From: Alphaproteobacteria bacterium
GTDB lineage: Bacteria; Pseudomonadota; Alphaproteobacteria; Micavibrionales; Micavibrionaceae
Direction of reading: 5' to 3'
Assembly: GCA_009995595.1 (NCBI GenBank)
Contig: JAACPE010000005.1
Location: forward strand, 19,925-83,924
Length of the DNA stretch: 64,000 bases
The position numbers and the translations under genes were made by a program. The notes under the pieces are model-generated. The model saw only the letters and a list, made by a program, of their open reading frames with translations. It had not been told where the DNA came from and ran no database searches. Of this stretch, positions 18,596 to 24,941 are shown one piece after another. Numbering within the stretch: position 1 is the first letter of the stretch; each line of letters starts with the position of its first letter.

Positions 18596-19903
18596 ATGAC
18601 ATCATCTAAAAACCCACTTATTCTGCTCGGACTAAACGAAGTTAATTTTGATTATATTCAGCATTATATTTCGCTGGGATATTTGCCAAATTTTAAAAAA
18701 TTATTTGAAAAATCGGCGCTTATTAAAACGAGTTCAGAAAAAACTTATGAAGAGCTTGAGCCTTGGATTCAATGGGTTTCAGTACAAACAGGAAAAACAT
18801 TTTCCGAACATGGGATTTTTCGTCTTGGTGACGTTGTGGATAATGAGCACACTCAAATTTGGGAGCATTTAGAAGAAAAATACGGGGTTCGCGTTGCTGC
18901 TCTGTCCCCGTTTAATGCCGCAAATCGCGCGAAAAAACCTGCTTTTTTTGTGCCTGATCCATGGACAAAAACCACGGTTACGGGTGGCTGGCTCATGAAA
19001 AAAGTGGCAGGCGCGGTTGCCGATGCCGTTAATGAAAATGCGACAGGAGGGAGTAAGCTTACAACCTATATTTATTTAATGTTGGCTGTTTTGCGTTTTT
19101 CTCTTATTAAACGCCATATCCATATAGTACTTTTGATACTTAAGGCATTACGTAGCCATTACCACCGCGCTATTTTACTTGATGAGATTTTAACAGATGT
19201 TTTCTGCAGTGCCTACAAACAAACAAAACCTGATTTTTCATCTTTATTTTTAAATAGTGTGGCCCATTTACAACACCATTATATGTTTAATTCAGCCGCT
19301 TATAAGGGGAAAAACGTAAACCCTGATTGGTACATGGCACAAGACAAAGATCCTATGTTAGAAGGGCTTAGAAGCTATGATCAGCTCCTTCAACAAATTC
19401 TTGATTTGCCCAATAATCCTCGCGTTTTTATTGCGACGGGATTACATCAAAACCCTGTTGAAACTCCCGTTTTTTATTGGCGTTTAAAAGACCATGCGGC
19501 GTTTTTAGAAAATATTGGCCTAGAGTTTGATGATGTGCAGGCGCGTATGTCGCGTGATTTTTTAATCAAATGTGATGATGTAGACCAAGCCAAAGATGCC
19601 GAAGACGCGTTACGATCTTTTGTTGACCCGGACGGGATAAAGCTTTTTGAAGAAGTTGATAATCGGGGCACATCCTTATTCGTGACCTTGACCTATCCGC
19701 ATGATTTTGAAGAGGGAAAAATAATTTCTTATGATGGCGGTATCGTCAAAAATATGAAAGATCACGTCGGTTTTGTTGCTCTTAAAAATGGTGAGCATGA
19801 CGGCGAAGGGTATTTCGTTGATAGTGCTAATAAAACGTATGTAAATGATAATTTGCCGATTACAGATATTTATGCCCTTATGGATAAGCATTTTAGTGAA
19901 TAA
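18596..19903 (+). CDS. alkaline phosphatase superfamily (type I phosphodiesterase-like) protein
   Basis: The 435-residue protein resembles phosphodiesterase/nucleotide pyrophosphatase domains: LGYLPNFKKLFEKSA, ELEPWIQWVSVQTGK (where the nucleophile Thr or Ser usually lies), EHGIF, and a late DHVGFVALKNGEHDGEG metal-binding region. The usual N-terminal metal aspartate after the first strand is replaced in LLGLNEVNFDY, so activity is uncertain. It ends the polysaccharide operon, 20 bases before the island boundary, and may modify a glycan with a phospho group. Confidence 0.6.
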   Translation: MTSSKNPLILLGLNEVNFDYIQHYISLGYLPNFKKLFEKSALIKTSSEKTYEELEPWIQWVSVQTGKTFSEHGIFRLGDVVDNEHTQIWEHLEEKYGVRVAALSPFNAANRAKKPAFFVPDPWTKTTVTGGWLMKKVAGAVADAVNENATGGSKLTTYIYLMLAVLRFSLIKRHIHIVLLILKALRSHYHRAILLDEILTDVFCSAYKQTKPDFSSLFLNSVAHLQHHYMFNSAAYKGKNVNPDWYMAQDKDPMLEGLRSYDQLLQQILDLPNNPRVFIATGLHQNPVETPVFYWRLKDHAAFLENIGLEFDDVQARMSRDFLIKCDDVDQAKDAEDALRSFVDPDGIKLFEEVDNRGTSLFVTLTYPHDFEEGKIISYDGGIVKNMKDHVGFVALKNGEHDGEGYFVDSANKTYVNDNLPITDIYALMDKHFSE

Positions 19904-19922
19904 CTGAGGGGAAATAAAATCT

Positions 19923-19940
19923 TGGAGCGGTGAAGGGATT
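19923..19940. repeat. attL-like copy of the tRNA-Gly 3' end
   Basis: TGGAGCGGTGAAGGGATT matches the reverse complement of the last 19 bases of tRNA-Gly(GCC) (33958-33976) with one G missing. The match stops where the T-loop would begin. This is the left attachment site of the island. Confidence 0.82.
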
Positions 19941-19999
19941 ACTAATTAGGAAATAAAATATTGTTATAAATAGTTAAAGTATAATTCAAACTTATAAAG

Positions 20000-20018
20000 T
20001 ACCCCCAAATATACCCCC
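20000..20018. repeat. integrase arm-type repeat, left end
   Basis: TACCCCCAAATATACCCCC contains a full TACCCCCAAAT word and a second TACCCCC. The same 17-base TACCCCCAAATATACCC appears at 33826-33842 near the other end. Position and repetition fit integrase arm-binding sites. Confidence 0.55.
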
Positions 20019-20026
20019 GAGTGTTG

Positions 20027-20060
20027 AAAAAACCCAGAGGGGTTTAATCCTCTGGGTTTG
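20027..20060 (-). terminator. intrinsic terminator of the FAD-AhpD operon
   Basis: Stem AACCCAGAGG/CCTCTGGGTT with an eight-base loop; on the minus strand a TTTTTT run follows. It ends the transcript of the two genes at 20087-21887. Confidence 0.85.
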
Positions 20061-20086
20061 TGTGATGGGGAAATATCACAAACTTT

Positions 20087-20434
20087 TTAATCCTGCAAAT
20101 CTTCATCCCAGACTGTCATGGCGCGGCGAATGTGGGGAATGGTTATAGAGCCGCCAACAAGCATCCCGATAGAGACAGCCTCGGATAATTCTTCCGATGT
20201 AACGCCAGCTTCTTTACAAGCAATCAGATGATATAAAATACAATCATCACAACGCAGGACAAGAGAAGCAGTAAATCCTAAAAGTTCCTTTGTTTTCTTA
20301 TCCAAAGCCCCTTTTTGATAAGCACCAGCATCTATACCATAAAACTTCTTTTGATTGATATTGGCATACTTAGCCAGAATTTCATTCTGCCTATCTCTTG
20401 TTTCTTTAAACTCTTCTACTTTTGATTTTGTCAT
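20087..20434 (-). CDS. carboxymuconolactone decarboxylase/AhpD-like protein
   Basis: A 115-residue all-helical protein with the AhpD/CMD motif CxxCxxxH: Cys62, Cys65 and His69 in RCDDCILYHLIACKEAG. The cysteine pair makes a thiol-redox role more likely than lactone decarboxylation. It lies 13 bases downstream of the FAD/NAD(P)-binding gene on the same strand and shares its terminator, so the two likely form an electron-transfer pair. Part of the island cargo; it may support oxidation of the cyclodipeptide made by the enzyme at 22514, but that is inference. Confidence 0.8.
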   Translation of the reverse strand: MTKSKVEEFKETRDRQNEILAKYANINQKKFYGIDAGAYQKGALDKKTKELLGFTASLVLRCDDCILYHLIACKEAGVTSEELSEAVSIGMLVGGSITIPHIRRAMTVWDEDLQD

Positions 20435-20447
20435 TTATTTTCCTTTG

Positions 20448-21887
20448 TTAAGATGGAGCGGCAATCATACCCTGTTTTATTTTTTGGACTGATCTTTCGG
20501 CTATATGCGAAAGACCATCCCTGAATGTTTCTACCCCCCATCGCTGAGAATTGCAGGATGGACCAGCGAGAAACAAATTATTCCAATTTTGTTCGCCAAA
20601 AGCAAAGGCATTTTTATCACGATCATGCCGTTTCAATGCTTTTCTTTCATCTAATTTTCTTAGTAAAGGCGAAGAAACGTAATTATTATCTGAAATAGCC
20701 TTCATAGAATAAGAAGAACTATTAAAAAATCCAGCAATCTTGAGAGGGTTGTGTCCTTGAAGTGTAACAACAAAGCCATCTGTTACCTCAGCTATATCAG
20801 CTTTTAGCATATCAGCCTGTAAAAACCGTAATTGGCCACTCTTCTCATATTCTTGCATCAATTTGAAGCGTTCTGGCGAGGTTGGATTGCCGTATAATGC
20901 TCCAACATGACCAATAAACTTAGAAAAGTTATCGCGTGTGTAGCGGTTTTCAATTACTTCTAAGAGATCATGAGGGTTAAATCGTGAAACGATATGCCCC
21001 ATCGGAAACCCTTGGCTTTGCCCCTCCTGTAGGTCTTTATCAAACAAGTCCTTTAAATCTTCAAAACATAACTCGACTTCTTGAGTAACCGCCTGTTTTG
21101 TCAAAAATTGATATTGGTAACTTCCTTTATTTTCTCTATGTGCCTTTGCATCAAATAGCCACGGCTTTACCAAACGGCGTGACACCGCATAAATAGGATT
21201 AGGAAACTTGATATGATCTAGTAAGGCCAAGCTATCTAGCATTGACTGACTTGTGCCTACAATCATAACAGGGTCGACATTGCCTTGTAAGGCGCGTTTA
21301 GCCTTTTCTTTATCATAAGGCGCTGAGAAATAATGCGGATTGTGGCTATATTCTGAAAGTAAATCGGAACGAGAATGCCCAGAGGCTAAGACAATCATGT
21401 CTGCATGATCGGCATTATAGTTGTCCGAAACAACAATATATTTTCCATTATCTGTGGGGCAAATATTAGCCACATTGGAAACAACCACATCCACACGGCC
21501 AAAGGCTAATTTTGTATAGGTTTGGGCGGCTTTTTGAAAAACCTCCTGTAAATATTCACCATAAATACTTCTGGGTACAAAATCGTCTTGATTATAAGGA
21601 TGTTGCTTATTTTCCAGCCATGTAGAAAAATGCTCAGGATATTCTGGGAAGGGTGACATGGCATAAGCGGGCTGATTTAAAAGAAAGACCCCTTCATTGT
21701 CTAAGGCATAAGGCTCTCCTCTGCCAATAGACCCATCTTTATCATATAGTCTAAAGTTTATTTTATGATCAGGGGCAGAAGCCCAATCTGATATTGTTTT
21801 TTGTTCTATAAGTTTTAGCATTTGTTGTGCGGCAATCATTGTTCCTGAACAGCCGCCGCCGATAATAGCAATAGTTGTGTTACTCAT
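20448..21887 (-). CDS. FAD/NAD(P)-binding oxidoreductase (COG4529/YdhS-like)
   Basis: A 479-residue flavoprotein. The N-terminal dinucleotide motif is IAIIGGGCSGTM (Gly10 to Gly15), followed by GRGEPYALDNEGVFLLNQPAYAMSPFP-type sequence characteristic of the NAD_binding_9 group, and a second nucleotide site near VMIVGTSQSMLDSLALL. It has no membrane helix. Cotranscribed with the AhpD-like gene (13-base gap). The reaction is unknown; an oxidase or dehydrogenase tailoring the product of the nearby cyclodipeptide synthase would fit the context. It is unrelated in sequence to the AlbA/AlbB cyclodipeptide oxidases. Confidence 0.8.
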   Translation of the reverse strand: MSNTTIAIIGGGCSGTMIAAQQMLKLIEQKTISDWASAPDHKINFRLYDKDGSIGRGEPYALDNEGVFLLNQPAYAMSPFPEYPEHFSTWLENKQHPYNQDDFVPRSIYGEYLQEVFQKAAQTYTKLAFGRVDVVVSNVANICPTDNGKYIVVSDNYNADHADMIVLASGHSRSDLLSEYSHNPHYFSAPYDKEKAKRALQGNVDPVMIVGTSQSMLDSLALLDHIKFPNPIYAVSRRLVKPWLFDAKAHRENKGSYQYQFLTKQAVTQEVELCFEDLKDLFDKDLQEGQSQGFPMGHIVSRFNPHDLLEVIENRYTRDNFSKFIGHVGALYGNPTSPERFKLMQEYEKSGQLRFLQADMLKADIAEVTDGFVVTLQGHNPLKIAGFFNSSSYSMKAISDNNYVSSPLLRKLDERKALKRHDRDKNAFAFGEQNWNNLFLAGPSCNSQRWGVETFRDGLSHIAERSVQKIKQGMIAAPS

Positions 21888-22061
21888 TTTTACTCTCCCA
21901 AAAAGTTATTGTTCTTGAGAGAAGATGACTGATTACCTGATATACCTTCAATAAAACCAATGAAAACAGGGCATTTTGCAACCATTAGCGAATAACTTGA
22001 GTTTTGATTACACTTTTATGGTGTGGTTTTTTGGGTAAGAAAAATATCTTACAACTACTAT

Positions 22062-22316
22062 TCAATCGTTAAGGCGGTTTTTCTTTTCAAAATCATTGGC
22101 TATGTTACGTAAAAAATTTGCCGTGTGGTATTGTAGCTCCCGTGATACGTCACAGTTTTTATCAGGATTTATTTCTCGTTCTATATCACTGTGCTTTTTC
22201 TTCGCATAGGCTTCAATTCTTTTGAAAGAACCATCAATGTAATCCATGTGATCAAAAATTCCTGATAACTGTTCTGACAGTGTTGATAGGCTTTTAGATT
22301 TTTTATTGTCGTTCAT
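22062..22316 (-). CDS. hypothetical small helical protein, 84 residues
   Basis: Not recognised. The ATG at 22316 (MNDNKKS) has GGAGG five bases upstream; an in-frame GTG at 22328 overlaps that ribosome binding site and is less likely. Charged, predicted helical or coiled-coil, with a single cysteine in KNCDV and no membrane segment. It lies between the cyclodipeptide synthase terminator and the FAD gene, on the same strand as both, with gaps of about 150-175 bases on either side. Confidence 0.6.
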   Translation of the reverse strand: MNDNKKSKSLSTLSEQLSGIFDHMDYIDGSFKRIEAYAKKKHSDIEREINPDKNCDVSRELQYHTANFLRNIANDFEKKNRLND

Positions 22317-22462
22317 GTCTTCCTCCACAATTTAAAGGTCATTGTTAAATGAAAGAAAAAAATCAGAAGAAAAAATATCCTGAAAACCTTATTATACAAC
22401 TGCTAGCGTATACTCTTACGATTAAATACACCTGTATCGTGTGATGAAGGTTGTAAAAGAAA

Positions 22463-22492
22463 CCGCTCTTGCTTATAAGAAAACAAGAGCGG
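22463..22492 (-). terminator. hairpin terminator after the cyclodipeptide synthase
   Basis: Perfect nine-base stem CCGCTCTTG/CAAGAGCGG. On the minus strand the stem is followed by TTTCTTTT, a fair U-tract. It separates the regulator-synthase operon from the downstream genes. Confidence 0.7.
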
Positions 22493-22513
22493 CTCTGTGG
22501 TGGGGAAAACTTC

Positions 22514-23269
22514 TTATTTTAAAGCCGATACCAAAGGTTGTTTTTGATTTGCGGCAATTGGTTGAGCAGAAAAAGAAGAATGTCTTTCATCAGCTTGTGT
22601 TCCATGAATAGCCAATCGTATAAAACCTGTATTAGAAATGGCCGAAGGTAAGTGGCTTGGTTTATTATCACGGAGATAGGCGAAACAATTTAATTGTTTT
22701 CCAGGGTATATAGTGGTTGCGGGTAACTCCTTTAAAATGACAGAGTAAACAGCAAGTTCTTCGATAAGATATTTAATACTGGTGTTTATCTTGGCGGTAT
22801 CTGTTTCTGGATGCCCGTTCTTTCTAAGTGAAAAAGCATGAACATCTTCCATTATAGATTGACGAAATTCGGGGTCAGTTTCTAATGCAGAATTAAAAAT
22901 CCGTCTATTTTCTTCAACTTCTTGTGCGTGATCTGTCAACCAATGTGACCAACGGACAACATCATAAGGCATAGAAAGATTATCAAGAATAGGTAGGTTT
23001 TGCTCCAACCATTTATCACCTGCCAGCGTTGATATAGCAAAAGCCTGTTGCAGAGGAATGCCGCGCTCCTGTGCATAATTAAAACGGTTTAGAGTATCTG
23101 AAAGACCAATTCGGAAGCGTTTAAAGCCCTGTTGATTTGCCCAATCCACCATTGCTTCAAGACCTTCGCCCTGATGGTTACGACTATGTAGGCTTATACC
23201 CATATAGCCAGTCTTCCCTATTAGCCTTTGCCATGCTTTTTTTGCGCCTGCTGCTTTTGCAATAGCCAT
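22514..23269 (-). CDS. tRNA-dependent cyclodipeptide synthase, XYP type
   Basis: Makes a cyclic dipeptide from two aminoacyl-tRNAs. Hallmarks of the family: strand YMGISLHSRN with Ser26 where the catalytic serine (Ser37 of AlbC) falls, followed by a GFKRFRIGLSD strand, and the KYLIEELAVYSVIL helix with Tyr167 and Glu171, the same four-residue spacing as AlbC Tyr178/Glu182. Tyr188-Pro189 in TTIYPGK, with Ser29 rather than Asn at the third key position, points to the XYP subfamily. 251 residues, about the usual length, with a roughly 40-residue disordered-looking tail. Its ATG overlaps the stop of the upstream regulator (TAATG). Product identity cannot be predicted from sequence. Confidence 0.83.
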   Translation of the reverse strand: MAIAKAAGAKKAWQRLIGKTGYMGISLHSRNHQGEGLEAMVDWANQQGFKRFRIGLSDTLNRFNYAQERGIPLQQAFAISTLAGDKWLEQNLPILDNLSMPYDVVRWSHWLTDHAQEVEENRRIFNSALETDPEFRQSIMEDVHAFSLRKNGHPETDTAKINTSIKYLIEELAVYSVILKELPATTIYPGKQLNCFAYLRDNKPSHLPSAISNTGFIRLAIHGTQADERHSSFSAQPIAANQKQPLVSALK

Positions 23270-23925
23270 TATTTCACCCCGTTAAATTTATTAGGGGCTG
23301 TTGAGGTATCAGGGATTTTTGATTGTCTCCAGATATATTCAAAAGTTCTTCTTGCTTCTTCTGAAATGACTTTGTCTTCGATAACAATAATCCGAGGAAT
23401 ATCTGTCCAAGTCACAAGATAAGCAACTTTATTTCCGAACATAACTTTCACATCGCCCTTAACGTAAAGGTTTTCGTCCATCCATCTATATTCACTAAGA
23501 TTACCCATGATGTGGGTATCATTTAATTTTATTAAAGAACGAGTTTTAATACCCATATCTCGTAGTAATTGATTTTGCGCTATAACTTCAGGAGAAGATT
23601 TGCGCTCGTCAGCACCGCTTTTTAAAACTTCATCGCCCTTATTAAGCGTTGCTTCAATTTCTTTTAATAACTGTAAGTAACAGTTTGTACCTTCAATAGT
23701 ATAGGTGTTAGTTGTTCTGTGTTCGATGCCGTTTGGTGTAAAAAAGAAACCGTCTGCTTCAAAGGCATTAACAATGGCAGAAATGGTTTTACTGTTGGGA
23801 TCAGCAATTTCACCACGCTCTAAACCTGAGATAGTAGGTTGCGTTAAACCAGCCTGTTTAGCCAGTTGCCCCTGTGACCAACCTCTAGCTTCTCTTATTG
23901 CTCTTAATTGCCATGCCTTAAACAT
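23269..23925 (-). CDS. XRE-family regulator with large C-terminal domain, coupled to the cyclodipeptide synthase
   Basis: The 218-residue protein has an N-terminal helix-turn-helix (residues 5-55: REARGWSQGQLAKQAGLTQ, then ISGLERGE) and a roughly 150-residue C-terminal domain. Motifs such as GDEVLKSGADE, YRWMDENL, VMFGNKVAYL and a final IVIEDKVISEEARRTFEYIW resemble phospholipase D-like sensor domains of some regulators; this is a weak resemblance. The stop codon overlaps the synthase start by one base, so both are made from one message. The promoter places the transcript start at the ATG. It probably senses a signal or the product and controls the operon. Confidence 0.82.
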   Translation of the reverse strand: MFKAWQLRAIREARGWSQGQLAKQAGLTQPTISGLERGEIADPNSKTISAIVNAFEADGFFFTPNGIEHRTTNTYTIEGTNCYLQLLKEIEATLNKGDEVLKSGADERKSSPEVIAQNQLLRDMGIKTRSLIKLNDTHIMGNLSEYRWMDENLYVKGDVKVMFGNKVAYLVTWTDIPRIIVIEDKVISEEARRTFEYIWRQSKIPDTSTAPNKFNGVK

Positions 23926-23931
23926 AAATTC

Positions 23932-23960
23932 TGTATAAACACTATATTTTATAAAATCAA
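23932..23960 (-). promoter_or_regulatory. promoter and putative operator of the XRE-cyclodipeptide synthase operon
   Basis: On the minus strand TTGATT (23960-23955) and TATACA (23937-23932) are separated by 17 bases. Transcription would begin at about 23925, which is the A of the ATG, implying a leaderless message. An inverted repeat TATAAA-N8-TTTATA (23934-23953) lies between and over the promoter elements and could be the operator of the XRE protein. Confidence 0.5.
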
Positions 23961-24048
23961 TTTATTTTTTAACTGATTGTTAACCTTTTAAGCGTAAAAC
24001 AACATCATTCATTAATTATGTTAATTACTTTGTAAGGGGAAACTACAA

Positions 24049-24474
24049 ATGCTAAATACTAAAAAAGACCAAGAAACGAGCCTACAGGCTCTTTATGAAC
24101 AGCTAGAGGTGCGCTATGGCGCAGGATTAGCTCAAGAAATCGTCAATCAAATCAAAAAGACCGAAGATCAGGACAATAAGCCTGAATTTATGGCTGTGAA
24201 GGCTTTATCGGAAGTTTTAGAGGTTTTTAGATCCGAGGCACAGGAAATCGTTAAAAAGTTAAAAATTGAGCGTTCTAAACCGTTACCAACCGAAATTGCT
24301 AATTTGGATGCAAAACGCCTTCAAAACGACCTTAACAACATTTTTGAATGTTACTGGCTTGTTCAACATGGTTTTTACAGGGCTTACAACCAAGCCATGA
24401 AAATCTGTGAAGTTCCTACAACCTATCGCTACGATAAATATACAAAGCCAACAAAAATGAAGATGGCAGCGTAA
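24049..24474 (+). CDS. hypothetical island protein, 141 residues
   Basis: Not recognised. ATG 24049 has GGGGA upstream, and the gene is divergent from the XRE-synthase operon. The protein is charged and helical, with a coiled-coil-like centre (SEVLEVFRSEAQEIVKKLK) and a C-terminal aromatic stretch (FECYWLVQHGFYRAYNQA). No membrane helix. A second XRE gene follows 38 bases downstream on the same strand, so the two may form an island regulatory unit. Confidence 0.6.
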   Translation: MLNTKKDQETSLQALYEQLEVRYGAGLAQEIVNQIKKTEDQDNKPEFMAVKALSEVLEVFRSEAQEIVKKLKIERSKPLPTEIANLDAKRLQNDLNNIFECYWLVQHGFYRAYNQAMKICEVPTTYRYDKYTKPTKMKMAA

Positions 24475-24511
24475 TATTTAGAAAAGCGTAAACACGGTAG
24501 GGAAAAAGACC

Positions 24512-24913
24512 ATGAATACACGATATGAAGAAGAATTTAACAAGGCGTTGGGTTTTAGGCTTATGACGCTAAGGCAGAGCCATAAAATGTCACAAGAGTA
24601 TTTAGGCGCAAAGTTGGGCGTACGCTACCAGCAGATACAGAAATATGAAACTGGCGCAACGCGAATGCCACCAGAACGCATTGCAACCTGTGCTAGGCTG
24701 TTTTCTGTGCCGGTCGAGTATTTCTTTGGATCAGAACAATCAGAAGTACATTCAGGCTATAGCAAAGCTGTTTTAACGGTTGCTGCTGAAATCATGGCCT
24801 TACCTAATGATGATGTTCGCAAAAGCGTTTATCATCTGGCGCGGACAATTAATAAGTCATGGGATATTCAGGATAATGAGGAAGTGAAAATTAAGAACAA
24901 AGTTAGTAGATAA
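24512..24913 (+). CDS. XRE-family transcriptional regulator
   Basis: A 133-residue protein with a helix-turn-helix at about residues 11-65: LRQSHKMSQEYLGAKLGV, then RYQQIQKYETGATRM and the YFFG segment that follows the motif in many alphaproteobacterial XRE proteins. The rest is a short helical dimerisation tail. No toxin gene is next to it: upstream is the unknown 24049 gene and downstream is the convergent res gene. Probably regulates island functions. Confidence 0.82.
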   Translation: MNTRYEEEFNKALGFRLMTLRQSHKMSQEYLGAKLGVRYQQIQKYETGATRMPPERIATCARLFSVPVEYFFGSEQSEVHSGYSKAVLTVAAEIMALPNDDVRKSVYHLARTINKSWDIQDNEEVKIKNKVSR

Positions 24914-24941
24914 TTTTTTCACTTTAAGGAGGTAGGTTCTT

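Noticed and set aside
24512..24913. HipB-like antitoxin interpretation of the second XRE gene
   Set aside because: No HipA or other toxin gene adjacent; the neighbours are an unknown helical protein and the convergent res gene.
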